A DNA stretch of 64,000 bases from Pseudomonas putida (lineage in GTDB: Bacteria > Pseudomonadota > Gammaproteobacteria > Pseudomonadales > Pseudomonadaceae): NCBI RefSeq assembly GCF_002906855.1, contig NZ_MINI01000038.1:1116001-1180000 (forward strand). The letters are read 5' to 3'. Shown here one piece after another: positions 15,475 to 23,677 of this stretch (the stretch's first letter is position 1; each line of letters begins with the position of its first letter). The notes beneath the pieces were generated by a model. The model had not been told where the DNA came from and made no database searches. It was given only the letters and a program-made list of their open reading frames with translations. The position numbers were made by a program, and so were the translations under genes.

Positions 15475-16479
15475 TCAAGCCTCTTGCATGAACTGCTGCC
15501 GATACTGGTTCGGCGACAACTCCGTGTGCTGGCGGAACAACCGCGCAAAGAAACTCGCATCGTCATAGCCGACCTCATAACTGATGGTCTTGATGCTCTT
15601 GCGCGTGCTCGACAGCAGCCCCTTGGCCGTCTCGATGCGTAGCCGCTGCAGGTAGTGCAACGGCTTGTCGCCAGTCGCTCCCTGGAAGCGGCGCATGAAG
15701 TTACGGATGCTCATGCCATGGTTGCGGGCCACATCCTCGAAGCGGAACTTGTCGGCGAAGTGTTCCTCCAGCCAGTGCTGGATCTGCAGGATGATCAGGT
15801 CCTGGTGCAGCTTCTGGCCGCCGAAGCCCATGCGCCCTGGCGTGTAGTTGCGCTGCACTTCGTAGAGGATGTCGCGGGCCACGGCACGCGCCACATTGGC
15901 GCCGCAGAAACGCTCGATCAGGTAGATGTACAGGTCGCAGGCCGATGTGGTGCCGCCGGCGCAGTACAGATTGTCGGCGTCGGTCAGGTGCTTGTCCTGG
16001 TTCAGGCGGATCTTCGGGAAGCGCTCGGTGAAGCTGTTGAAGAAGCGCCAGTAGGTGGTCGCTTCCTTACCGTCGAGCAGGCCGGATTCTGCCAGCCAGA
16101 ACACCCCGCTGGCTTCGGCGCACAGCACGGCGCCACGGGCGTGCTGTTCGCGCAGCCAAGGCAGCACCTGTGGATAACGTTGCAGCAGGTTGTCGAAATC
16201 CTCCCAGAAGGCCGGGAGGATGATCACGTCGGCATCATCGAGGCCGCCATCGACCGGCAGCTGCACATTGCTGAAGCTGTCTACCGGCTGGGCATCGGGG
16301 CTCACCAGGTGAATCTCGAACATGGGCTGCAAGCCCAGGCCCAGCTGCTTGCTGTAGCGCAAGCTGGCGAGGTGGAAGAAATCCTTGGCCTGCATCAGGG
16401 TCGAAGCGAACACCTTGTCAATGGCCAGGATGCTGACGCGCCGCAACGACGCGGAGGGTTGGGTAAACATCATTGTCAT
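15475..16479 (-). CDS. GlxA-type transcriptional regulator (DJ-1/PfpI + AraC HTH)
   Basis: 334 residues. The N-terminal ~180 residues are a DJ-1/PfpI amidotransferase-like domain with the nucleophile-elbow region LCAEASGVFWLAESGLL. The C-terminal ~100 residues are an AraC/XylS double HTH (DVARNHGMSIRNFMRRFQ and ISYEVGYDDASFFARLFRQH). Relatives regulate catabolism of quaternary amines, carnitine or amino acids, but the target here cannot be read from context. Several ATG codons (16479, 16473, 16470) compete as start, none with a strong ribosome site. It lies downstream of tas, with its stop facing zapE. Confidence 0.88.
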   Translation of the reverse strand: MTMMFTQPSASLRRVSILAIDKVFASTLMQAKDFFHLASLRYSKQLGLGLQPMFEIHLVSPDAQPVDSFSNVQLPVDGGLDDADVIILPAFWEDFDNLLQRYPQVLPWLREQHARGAVLCAEASGVFWLAESGLLDGKEATTYWRFFNSFTERFPKIRLNQDKHLTDADNLYCAGGTTSACDLYIYLIERFCGANVARAVARDILYEVQRNYTPGRMGFGGQKLHQDLIILQIQHWLEEHFADKFRFEDVARNHGMSIRNFMRRFQGATGDKPLHYLQRLRIETAKGLLSSTRKSIKTISYEVGYDDASFFARLFRQHTELSPNQYRQQFMQEA

Positions 16480-16558
16480 TGTTCTTATAGGGTAGAGTGG
16501 TCAATCACCGGCTGGATCGTCTTATTTTTTGGCGATTGTGTCTACCCCGTGTCGCAGA

Positions 16559-16576
16559 GGGGCCGCAAAGCGGCCC
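16559..16576 (-). terminator. Stem-loop after tas
   Basis: GGGCCGC-AAA-GCGGCCC, 8 nt beyond the tas stop on the reverse strand; no good U-tract. Member of the recurrent hairpin family. Confidence 0.5.
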
Positions 16577-16583
16577 ATGCGGT

Positions 16584-17624
16584 TCAAGGCGCCGGGTTCG
16601 GCTGCTCCTGATGGATTGCCTCGATTGCCGCGAGCAGTTCGTCGTTGAGGCTCAGTTGCAGGCTGTCGAGGTTGCTCTGAAGTTGCACCAGGTCGGTCGC
16701 GCCGATGATATTGCTGGTCACGAACGGCTGTCGGGTCACGAACGCCAGGGCCATCTGGGCCGGGTCCAGGCCATGGGCCAGGGCCAGCTGCACATATCGG
16801 CTGCAGGCCGCCACGGTCTGCGGATTGGAATAGCGGGCGAAGCGGCTGAACAGGGTCAGGCGGCCTTTCTCTGGTCGGGCACCATTCTCGTACTTGCCCG
16901 AGAGCATGCCGAACGCCAGTGGCGAATAGGCCAGCAGGCCGCATTGCTCGCGGATCGCCACTTCCGCCAGGCCCACTTCGAAGCTGCGGTTGAGCAGGTT
17001 GTAAGGGTTCTGGATCGACACCGCCCGCGGCCAGCCACGGCTGTCGGCCAGTTGCAGGAACTTCATGGTGCCCCACGGGGTTTCGTTGGACAGGCCGATG
17101 TGGCGGATCTTGCCGGCACGCACCTGCTCGTCGAGCACTTCGAGGGTTTCTTCCAGCGGGGTGAACAGGTCGTTGGCCAGGTGCTGGTAACCCAGTTTGC
17201 CGAAGAAGTTGGTGCTGCGCTCCGGCCAGTGCAACTGGTAGAGGTCGATGCGGTCGGTGTGCAGGCGCTTGAGGCTCTCGTCCAGTGCGGCGACGATGTG
17301 CTGGCGGTTGTGCTTGAGCTGGCCGTCACGGATGTGGCTGATGCCATTGCCCGGGCCGGCAACCTTGCTGGCCAGGACCCAGTCATCGCGATCACCGTTG
17401 GCCCGGAACCAGTTGCCGATGATGCGCTCGGTGGCGGCATAGGTTTCCGGACGGGGCGGCACCGGGTACATCTCGGCGGTATCGATGAAGTTGATGCCGC
17501 TGGCCTTGGCCAGCTTGATCTGCTCGAAGGCCTCGTCCTGGGTGTTCTGCTCGCCCCAGGTCATGGTGCCCAGGCACAGGGCGCTGACGCCGAGGTCGGT
17601 ACGGCCGAGCTTGCGGTATTCCAT
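16584..17624 (-). CDS. tas: Aldo/keto reductase of the Tas family
   Basis: 346 residues, the same length as E. coli Tas, an NADP(H)-dependent aldo/keto reductase. The catalytic tetrad is visible: Asp and Tyr in FIDTAEMYP, Lys in LASKVAGPG, His in YQLHWPER. The C-terminal segment TRQPFVTSNIIGAT holds the cofactor phosphate contact. The frame stays open to 17780, but the ATG at 17624 has AAGGAG 10 nt upstream and starts the family consensus MEYRKLGRTDL. Physiological substrate unknown. It is divergent from rplM. Confidence 0.93.
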   Translation of the reverse strand: MEYRKLGRTDLGVSALCLGTMTWGEQNTQDEAFEQIKLAKASGINFIDTAEMYPVPPRPETYAATERIIGNWFRANGDRDDWVLASKVAGPGNGISHIRDGQLKHNRQHIVAALDESLKRLHTDRIDLYQLHWPERSTNFFGKLGYQHLANDLFTPLEETLEVLDEQVRAGKIRHIGLSNETPWGTMKFLQLADSRGWPRAVSIQNPYNLLNRSFEVGLAEVAIREQCGLLAYSPLAFGMLSGKYENGARPEKGRLTLFSRFARYSNPQTVAACSRYVQLALAHGLDPAQMALAFVTRQPFVTSNIIGATDLVQLQSNLDSLQLSLNDELLAAIEAIHQEQPNPAP

Positions 17625-17810
17625 CGGGAAAACACTCCTTGGCAAAAGAAGCCCATCAAAGCAGGTTGAAATTTTTCGCGCAATCTGGATAATTCTGCCC
17701 CTCTCCGTGTGGCGGAAGTGATGCACCACCACGCAGGAAGAACCCCGTCGAACATTGGCGTGCCCGACCCGAGCCCCCAAAAGCGTCAGCGTTCGGCTGC
17801 GCGCTTGCCC

Positions 17811-17839
17811 TTGGCAAGTTGTGCACTATCCAGTAAGAT
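17811..17839 (+). promoter_or_regulatory. Sigma70-type promoter of rplM-rpsI
   Basis: TTGGCA (17811-17816), a 17-nt spacer, and TAAGAT (17834-17839) lie about 45 nt before rplM. Spacing is ideal and both boxes differ from consensus at few positions. Confidence 0.65.
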
Positions 17840-17882
17840 TCGCCGTCTATTTTTCGCTGGGCGGCCTCTGAGGCTTTAGAGA

Positions 17883-18311
17883 ATGAAAACTTTTACTGCT
17901 AAACCGGAAACAGTAAAGCGCGAGTGGTTCGTAGTTGACGCCGCTGGCCAGACCCTGGGTCGTCTGGCTACCGAAATCGCTACCCGTCTGCGTGGCAAGC
18001 ACAAACCAGAATACACCCCTCACGTTGACACCGGCGACTACATCGTCGTCATCAACGCTGAACAGGTTCGTGTGACTGGTGCCAAGTCTTCCGACAAAAT
18101 GTACTACTCCCACTCCGGTTTCCCAGGCGGCATCAAGGAAATCAACTTCGAGAAGTTGATCGCCAAGGCCCCTGAGCGTGTTATCGAAACCGCGGTCAAG
18201 GGCATGCTGCCTAAGAACCCGCTGGGTCGCGACATGTACCGTAAGCTGAAAGTGTACGCGGGTGCTGCTCACCCACACACTGCTCAGCAGCCTCAAGAAC
18301 TGAAGATCTAA
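17883..18311 (+). CDS. rplM: 50S ribosomal protein L13
   Basis: 142 residues, standard length. The signature segments are intact: [16 protein letters not shown] near the N-terminus, [20 protein letters not shown], and [21 protein letters not shown]13 is an early-assembly 23S rRNA-binding protein. It is followed after 14 nt by rpsI, the universal L13-S9 operon. Confidence 0.99.
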
Positions 18312-18325
18312 CGGGAAAGTTCATT

Positions 18326-18718
18326 ATGTCGGCGACTCAAAATTACGGCACTGGCCGTCGCAAGACCGCAACCGCTCGCGTTTTCCTGCGTCCGGGTACT
18401 GGTAACATTTCCATCAACAACCGTTCTCTGGACGTGTTCTTCGGTCGCGAAACCGCTCGCATGGTTGTTCGCCAGCCGCTCGAGCTGACCGAGTCCACTG
18501 AGAAGTTCGACATCTACGTCACCGTTTCCGGTGGTGGTGTCAGCGGTCAGGCCGGTGCGATCCGTCACGGTATCACCCGCGCTCTGATGGAATACGACGA
18601 AACCCTGCGTGGCGCTCTGCGTCGTGCTGGCTACGTCACCCGCGACGCTCGTGAAGTCGAGCGTAAGAAAGTGGGTCTGCGTAAAGCGCGTAAGCGTCCT
18701 CAGTACTCCAAGCGTTAA
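18326..18718 (+). CDS. rpsI: 30S ribosomal protein S9
   Basis: 130 residues. N-terminal YGTGRRKTATARVFLRPG and the conserved C-terminal tail KKVGLRKARKRPQYSKR, whose last residues reach the P-site tRNA. Second gene of the rplM-rpsI operon, closed by a strong terminator. Confidence 0.99.
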   Translation: MSATQNYGTGRRKTATARVFLRPGTGNISINNRSLDVFFGRETARMVVRQPLELTESTEKFDIYVTVSGGGVSGQAGAIRHGITRALMEYDETLRGALRRAGYVTRDAREVERKKVGLRKARKRPQYSKR

Positions 18719-18735
18719 TACCGCTTCGGCAGTCG

Positions 18736-18771
18736 AAAAAAGCCCGGTTCCTTGGAACCGGGCTTTTTTTT
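18736..18771 (+). terminator. Intrinsic terminator of rplM-rpsI
   Basis: AGCCCGGTTCC-TT-GGAACCGGGCT with A residues before and eight T after; a near-ideal terminator. The next 210 nt up to petA hold no gene and should contain the pet promoter, which I could not place with confidence. Confidence 0.95.
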
Positions 18772-18982
18772 GTGCTTGAACTAACCTGTCAGCATGTCGG
18801 TGACCACTTGTCGCATAGACGCAGATCAAGCAAAGCGCGGGTTATAGCTCCTGGTGGGGGTAATCACCTTGTCACTGTGTGGATTTGTTTCTTACCATGA
18901 CGACCAATTTTTAGCGCCACTGACACAACCTAAGTACAGGCCAGGTCCAACTGGCCAAGCAAAGCTGATGGGAGAGGACTGA

Positions 18983-19576
18983 ATGAGCAATGACGGCGTC
19001 AACGCAGGCCGGCGCCGCTTCCTCGTAGCCGCGACATCCGTGGTCGGGGCAGCGGGGGCAGTGGGGGCTGCGGTACCGTTCGTGGGGTCATGGTTTCCCA
19101 GTGCCAAGGCGAAGGCGGCCGGCGCACCGGTGAAGGTCAATATTGCCAAGGTCGAGCCTGGGCAGCAGATGGTTGCCGAGTGGCGTGGCCAGCCGGTGTT
19201 CATCGTTCGGCGAACGCAGGAGATCCTTGGCAACCTGAAGAAGATCGAGGGTGACCTCTCCGACCCTCAATCGAAGAGTTCGGTGCAGCCGACCTATGTC
19301 GACCCCGAGGTTCGCTCGATCAAGCCGGAAATCCTCATTCTCGTCGGCCTCTGCACGCACCTCGGCTGCTCGCCGACCTTCCGCCCGGAAGTCGCGCCCG
19401 CAGACCTCGGGCCGAAGTGGGTCGGTGGTTATTTCTGCCCTTGCCACGGCTCCCACTACGACCTGGCAGGCCGTGTCTACAAGTCGCAGCCGGCGCCTCT
19501 CAACCTGCCAGTGCCGCCGCATTCTTATGAGTCGGACGACATTGTCGTCATCGGCGTCGACCAGGAGAAAGCATGA
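18983..19576 (+). CDS. petA: Ubiquinol-cytochrome c reductase, Rieske iron-sulfur subunit
   Basis: 197 residues. A twin-arginine signal-anchor (RRRFLVAATS) leads into one membrane helix. The 2Fe-2S cluster is held by CTHLGC and CPCHGSHYD, the two Rieske boxes. The protein takes electrons from quinol at the Qo site of the bc1 complex and passes them to cytochrome c1. First gene of petABC; its stop overlaps the petB start by 4 nt. Confidence 0.97.
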   Translation: MSNDGVNAGRRRFLVAATSVVGAAGAVGAAVPFVGSWFPSAKAKAAGAPVKVNIAKVEPGQQMVAEWRGQPVFIVRRTQEILGNLKKIEGDLSDPQSKSSVQPTYVDPEVRSIKPEILILVGLCTHLGCSPTFRPEVAPADLGPKWVGGYFCPCHGSHYDLAGRVYKSQPAPLNLPVPPHSYESDDIVVIGVDQEKA

Positions 19577-20787
19577 TGAGCAAGTTCATGGACTGGATTG
19601 ACGCTCGCTTCCCCGCCACCAAGATGTGGGAAGACCACCTGAGCAAGTATTACGCGCCCAAGAACTTCAACTTCCTGTATTTCTTCGGCTCGCTGGCGCT
19701 GCTGGTGCTGGTCAACCAGATCGTCACTGGCGTGTGGCTGACCATGAGTTTCACACCCTCGGCGGAAGAGGCCTTCGCCTCGGTCGAGTACATCATGCGT
19801 GACGTCGAATACGGCTGGATCCTGCGCTACCTGCATTCCACCGGTGCTTCGGCGTTCTTCATCGTGGTCTACCTGCACATGTTCCGCGGCCTGCTCTACG
19901 GCTCCTACCAGAAGCCTCGTGAGCTGGTGTGGCTGTTCGGCATGCTGATCTACCTGGCGCTGATGGCTGAAGCCTTCATGGGTTATCTACTGCCATGGGG
20001 GCAGATGTCGTACTGGGGTGCCCAGGTGATCATCTCGCTGTTCGGCGCCATTCCGGTGATCGGTGGCGACCTGACCCAGTGGATTCGTGGTGACTACCTG
20101 ATCTCGGGCATCACCCTGAACCGCTTCTTCGCCTTGCACGTGGTGGCCCTGCCGATCGTGATTCTCGGCCTGGTGGTGCTGCACATCCTGGCCCTGCACG
20201 AAGTGGGTTCGAACAACCCCGATGGTGTCGACATCAAGAAGAAAAAGGACGAAAACGGCATTCCGCTCGACGGCATTCCGTTCCATCCTTATTACACCGT
20301 CAAGGACATTGTCGGTGTGGTGGTGTTCCTCTTCGTGTTCTGCGCCGTGGTGTTCTTCTTCCCGGAAATGGGCGGTTACTTCCTGGAAAAACCTAACTTC
20401 GAGCAAGCGAACGCGTTCAAGACGCCCGAGCATATTGCCCCTGTGTGGTACTTCACGCCGTTCTACGCGATCCTGCGAGCGGTACCTGACAAGCTCATGG
20501 GCGTAATCGCCATGGGTGCTGCGATCGCCGTGTTGTTCGTGCTGCCCTGGCTCGACCGCAGCCCGGTGCGTTCCATGCGCTACAAGGGCTGGATCAGCAA
20601 GGTCTTCCTGCTGGTGTTCTGCATTGCCTTCGTCATCCTCGGTATCCTCGGCGTACTGGCGCCTACACCTGGCCGTACCTTGCTGTCGCAGGTGTGCACG
20701 GTGCTGTATTTCGCCTACTTCCTGCTGATGCCGTTCTACACAAGGCTCGAGAAGACCAAACCGGTTCCGGAAAGGGTGACTGGCTGA
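19573..20787 (+). CDS. petB: Ubiquinol-cytochrome c reductase, cytochrome b subunit
   Basis: 404 residues, eight or more membrane helices. Heme ligands lie in the two His-containing helices (HSTGASAFFIVVYLHMFRG and FFALHVVALPIVILGLVVLH). The Qo-site motif that reads PEWY in mitochondria is PVWY here (about 290-293), so the Glu is missing; this variant is known from several proteobacterial bc1 complexes. Two adjacent ATG codons (19573, 19576) are possible starts. Its TGA overlaps the petC ATG by one nucleotide. Confidence 0.97.
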   Translation: MMSKFMDWIDARFPATKMWEDHLSKYYAPKNFNFLYFFGSLALLVLVNQIVTGVWLTMSFTPSAEEAFASVEYIMRDVEYGWILRYLHSTGASAFFIVVYLHMFRGLLYGSYQKPRELVWLFGMLIYLALMAEAFMGYLLPWGQMSYWGAQVIISLFGAIPVIGGDLTQWIRGDYLISGITLNRFFALHVVALPIVILGLVVLHILALHEVGSNNPDGVDIKKKKDENGIPLDGIPFHPYYTVKDIVGVVVFLFVFCAVVFFFPEMGGYFLEKPNFEQANAFKTPEHIAPVWYFTPFYAILRAVPDKLMGVIAMGAAIAVLFVLPWLDRSPVRSMRYKGWISKVFLLVFCIAFVILGILGVLAPTPGRTLLSQVCTVLYFAYFLLMPFYTRLEKTKPVPERVTG

Positions 20788-21566
20788 TGAAAAAGTTGAT
20801 TGCAGTATTTTTGCTGGCAGTGATGCCTGCCTTTTCCTTCGCTGCCGAACAGGGCCTGGAGCTGGACAAGGTCGATATCGATCTGACCGACAAGGCAGCC
20901 ATGCAGGACGGTGCGCGAACCTTTGCCAACTATTGCATGGGTTGCCACAGCGCCAAGTTCCAGCGTTACGAGAGGGTTGCCGATGATCTTGGCATCCCTC
21001 ATGAGTTGATGCTCGAGAAGTTGGTGTTCACCGGTGCCAAGATCGGTGACCACATGCAGATCGGCATGCAGCCCAGCGACGCCAAGACCTGGTTCGGCGC
21101 CGCGCCACCCGACCTGACCCTGGTCGCCCGGGTGCGGGGTACCGACTGGCTGTACACCTACCTGCGCAGCTTCTATGAAGACAAGTCGCGCCCGTACGGG
21201 GTCAACAACAAGGTGTTCCCGAACGTCGGCATGCCCAACGTGCTGGTCGGCCTGCAAGGCAACCAGGTGGTTGGCTGCAAGCAGGTGCAGATGGTGGTGG
21301 ATGGCAAGAAGCAATTCGACCCATTGACGGGTAGCCCGCTTACCCATGAAGCCTGTGACCAGCTGACCATTACGCCGAATTCCGGTACCCTGAACACCGA
21401 GCAGTTCGACGAGAAGGTCAAGAACCTGGTGACCTTCCTGGCCTATTCGGCCAACCCGGTCAAACTGGAAAGCCAGCGCATCGGTACCTACGTGTTGCTG
21501 TACCTGGCTTTCTTCTTCGTATTTGCCTACTTGCTCAAGCGCGAATACTGGAAGGACGTGCACTGA
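20787..21566 (+). CDS. petC: Ubiquinol-cytochrome c reductase, cytochrome c1 subunit
   Basis: 259 residues. A cleavable Sec signal (MKKLIAVFLLAVMPAFSFAA), then the heme c motif CMGCH at residues 50-54. The distal Met ligand is probably in QIGMQPSD or the VGMPNVL segment. A C-terminal membrane helix (YVLLYLAFFFVFAYLL) anchors the periplasmic domain. The frame opens earlier (20694), but ATG 20787 starts the signal peptide and is coupled to the petB stop. A remarkable 50-bp palindrome follows. Confidence 0.97.
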   Translation: MKKLIAVFLLAVMPAFSFAAEQGLELDKVDIDLTDKAAMQDGARTFANYCMGCHSAKFQRYERVADDLGIPHELMLEKLVFTGAKIGDHMQIGMQPSDAKTWFGAAPPDLTLVARVRGTDWLYTYLRSFYEDKSRPYGVNNKVFPNVGMPNVLVGLQGNQVVGCKQVQMVVDGKKQFDPLTGSPLTHEACDQLTITPNSGTLNTEQFDEKVKNLVTFLAYSANPVKLESQRIGTYVLLYLAFFFVFAYLLKREYWKDVH

Positions 21567-21590
21567 TCACGCAGTAATTTCTGGTAGTTG

Positions 21591-21643
21591 AACGCGCCCG
21601 CGGGGCCCTGGCACATGTGCCAGGGCCCCGCGGGCGCGTTTTC
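21591..21643. terminator. Perfect 50-bp palindrome after petC
   Basis: Positions 21591-21615 and 21616-21640 are exact reverse complements without a spacer: AACGCGCCCGCGGGG..., centre ACATGT, back to AACGCG's complement. Four T follow on the forward strand. It lies 24 nt after petC and 43 nt before sspA and probably terminates petABC, but arm length and perfection exceed what termination needs. Confidence 0.8.
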
Positions 21644-21683
21644 ATTTAGAGTTTTACAAGCATCCCCTGCGAGGAGGCGCTAC

Positions 21684-22307
21684 ATGGGCGCAACCAACCG
21701 GTTAGCCTGTTATTCCGACCCTGCTGACCATTATTCTCATCGGGTACGCCTCGTGCTTGCCGAGAAGGGCGTCAGCGTGCAGGTCATCGACGTCGATCCT
21801 GCACGGCTGCCAGCCAAGCTGGCAGAGGTGAACCCTTACGGCAGTGTGCCGACCCTGGTCGATCGTGACCTGGCGTTGTATGAGTCGACCGTGGTCATGG
21901 AATACCTCGAGGAGCGTTATCCGCATCCGCCGCTGATGCCGGTATATCCGGTCGCGCGTGGCAACAGCCGTCTGCTGATGCATCGCATCCAGCGTGACTG
22001 GTGCGCCCTGGCGGATACCATTCTCGACCCGCGCAGCGCTGAGGGCGCCCGTACCGAGGCGCGCAAGGCGCTGCGCGAAAGCCTGACCGGCGTCTCGCCG
22101 CTGTTCGGCGAGTTTGCTTGCTTCATGAGTGAGGAGCAAAGTCTGGTCGACTGTTGTCTATTGCCCATATTATGGCGTTTGCCGGTAATGGGTATCGAAT
22201 TGCCGCGGCAGGCCAAGCCGCTGCTGGAATACATGGAGCGACAGTTCGCCCGCGAGCCGTTCCAGGCGAGCCTGTCCTCTGTTGAACGTGAAATGCGCAA
22301 GCTTTAA
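21684..22307 (+). CDS. sspA: Stringent starvation protein A
   Basis: 207 residues with a glutathione-transferase fold: N-terminal thioredoxin-like part (LACYSDPADHYSHRVRLVLAEKGV) and a helical C-terminal part. SspA binds RNA polymerase and alters promoter use under starvation and acid stress; it is a virulence-related regulator in several gamma-proteobacteria. Start ATG 21684 has a GAGGAGG ribosome site; the upstream open frame runs through the palindrome and is not used. sspB follows after 10 nt, as expected. Confidence 0.93.
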   Translation: MGATNRLACYSDPADHYSHRVRLVLAEKGVSVQVIDVDPARLPAKLAEVNPYGSVPTLVDRDLALYESTVVMEYLEERYPHPPLMPVYPVARGNSRLLMHRIQRDWCALADTILDPRSAEGARTEARKALRESLTGVSPLFGEFACFMSEEQSLVDCCLLPILWRLPVMGIELPRQAKPLLEYMERQFAREPFQASLSSVEREMRKL

Positions 22308-22317
22308 GGAGCCGTTG

Positions 22318-22749
22318 ATGAACTCCAGTCGCCCCTACCTGGTTCGAGCACTGTACGAGTGGATCGTCGACAACGATTGCACCCCCCATATGCTGGTCAA
22401 TGCCGAATTTCCGGCGGTCCAGGTGCCACAAGGTTTTGCCAGTGATGGCCAGATCGTCCTGAACATTTCGCCGAGTGCCGTGCGCAACCTGCACATGGAC
22501 AACGACGCAGTGAGTTTCGAGGGGCGCTTCAGTGGCGTTGCCCATTCGTTGTTCGTGCCAGCGGGCGCCATCCTGGGTATCTATGCCCGGGAGAATGGCC
22601 AGGGCATGGTATTCGAGCTCGAACCGCCGCTGATGGAGGATGATGAGCTGGAAGACGAGGGTGTCGAGCCTGATGACGATGGCCCGCCGGAAGGGGGTGG
22701 GCAGCCGCCACGCCCAAGCGGGCGACCCAGCCTGAAGGTGGTCAAGTAA
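22318..22749 (+). CDS. sspB: ClpXP protease specificity-enhancing factor SspB
   Basis: 143 residues. The N-terminal substrate-binding domain starts SSRPYLVRALYEWIVDN and contains the TPHMLVNAEFP segment. An acidic, Gly/Pro-rich linker (EDDELEDEGVEPDDDG) leads to the C-terminal ClpX-docking tail, RPSLKVVK. SspB delivers ssrA-tagged proteins to ClpXP. Coupled to sspA. Confidence 0.95.
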   Translation: MNSSRPYLVRALYEWIVDNDCTPHMLVNAEFPAVQVPQGFASDGQIVLNISPSAVRNLHMDNDAVSFEGRFSGVAHSLFVPAGAILGIYARENGQGMVFELEPPLMEDDELEDEGVEPDDDGPPEGGGQPPRPSGRPSLKVVK

Positions 22750-22750
22750 C

Positions 22751-22781
22751 AAAAAAGGCGATCCAAATGGATCGCCTTTTT
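22751..22781. terminator. Bidirectional terminator between sspB and the YgdI-like gene
   Basis: AAGGCGATCC-AAAT-GGATCGCCTT flanked by A6 on the left and T5 on the right, so it works in both directions between two converging genes. Confidence 0.93.
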
Positions 22782-22800
22782 ATTTGCCGCGACGCGGTGC

Positions 22801-23019
22801 TTACAGGTCGCTGATGGTGCGGACCTGGTCCCGGTTGATGCGGGTACGCTTGCCGTCGAGCTGCTGGAACTCGTAGAAGCCCGAGTCCTTGTCGAAGTGT
22901 GGAGCGTCCACTGCCTGGATTTCGCGGCCGTCGTTGAGGGTGATCAGGCTTGGGGTGGAGCAGCCGGCCAGGGTGGCGAAGGTGCCGAACAGCAGGGCGG
23001 GCAGCAAAAGCTTTTTCAT
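22801..23019 (-). CDS. YgdI/YgdR-family small lipoprotein (DUF903)
   Basis: 72 residues. Lipoprotein signal with lipobox LAGC (Cys20). The mature part has the SH3-like DUF903 signature: ITLNDGREIQAVDAP, then GFYEFQQLDGKRTRINRDQV. These are small outer-membrane lipoproteins of unknown function. Monocistronic, facing sspB. About 80 nt of sequence without a gene separates it from the BON-domain gene. Confidence 0.88.
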   Translation of the reverse strand: MKKLLLPALLFGTFATLAGCSTPSLITLNDGREIQAVDAPHFDKDSGFYEFQQLDGKRTRINRDQVRTISDL

Positions 23020-23098
23020 GCGGTATTTCCTGGAAATTGAACAGGTGGGGCAAGCTGCTGCCGATACCAGTCAGTGACTGGTAACGGCGGCAACTGAA

Positions 23099-23677
23099 TC
23101 AGTCGATGTACTCGAACAGCTTGACGATCTTCTGCACGCCAGACACACCCTGTACCACGGCAGTGGCAGAGTTGGCCTCCTGCTGAGTCACCAGGCCCAG
23201 CAGGTAGACGATGCCGTTCTCGGTGATCACCTTGATGCGCGAGCTGGGCACCGCATTGTCGGTGAGCATCTGGGTCTTGATCTTGGTGGTCAACCAGGCA
23301 TCGTTGTTGCGCGCCAGGATGGAGGAGGGCTGCATCACCTGCAGCTCGTTGTGCACCTTCTTCACCCGCTGGACCTGGCTGGCAGTCTGTTCGGCCAGGC
23401 TCTTGAGATCGGCGCGCGGGGTTTGCCCGGCGAGCAGGACGATGCCGTTGTAGCTGCTGACGACGATGTGCGAGCTCTTGTCCAGGTCTGGGCTGGCCTT
23501 GGCGATGTTGACCGAAGCCTTGGTTTCGATCAGCGAGTCGTCGATCTTGCTGCCGATGGTACGGGTGCCGCGATCATCCTCGATCGGCGAGTTGCGGGTC
23601 GAGGTCAGTACCGAGCTGCAGCCGGTGACGCTCAGGCACAGGGTCAGGGCCATCAGGCCGAGGCGTATGGGGGTCAT
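23099..23677 (-). CDS. Dual BON-domain lipoprotein, DolP-like
   Basis: 192 residues. Signal with lipobox VTGC (Cys20). Two BON domains follow: about 45-115 (IDDSLIETKASVNI, then VVSSYNGIVLLAGQ) and about 122-190 (WLTTKIKTQMLTDN, then VITENGIVYLLGLV). This is the layout of E. coli DolP (YraP), an outer-membrane lipoprotein that supports envelope integrity and lies in the same lpoA-yraN-diaA-dolP gene order. Its start overlaps the upstream SIS gene by 4 nt. Confidence 0.9.
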   Translation of the reverse strand: MTPIRLGLMALTLCLSVTGCSSVLTSTRNSPIEDDRGTRTIGSKIDDSLIETKASVNIAKASPDLDKSSHIVVSSYNGIVLLAGQTPRADLKSLAEQTASQVQRVKKVHNELQVMQPSSILARNNDAWLTTKIKTQMLTDNAVPSSRIKVITENGIVYLLGLVTQQEANSATAVVQGVSGVQKIVKLFEYID

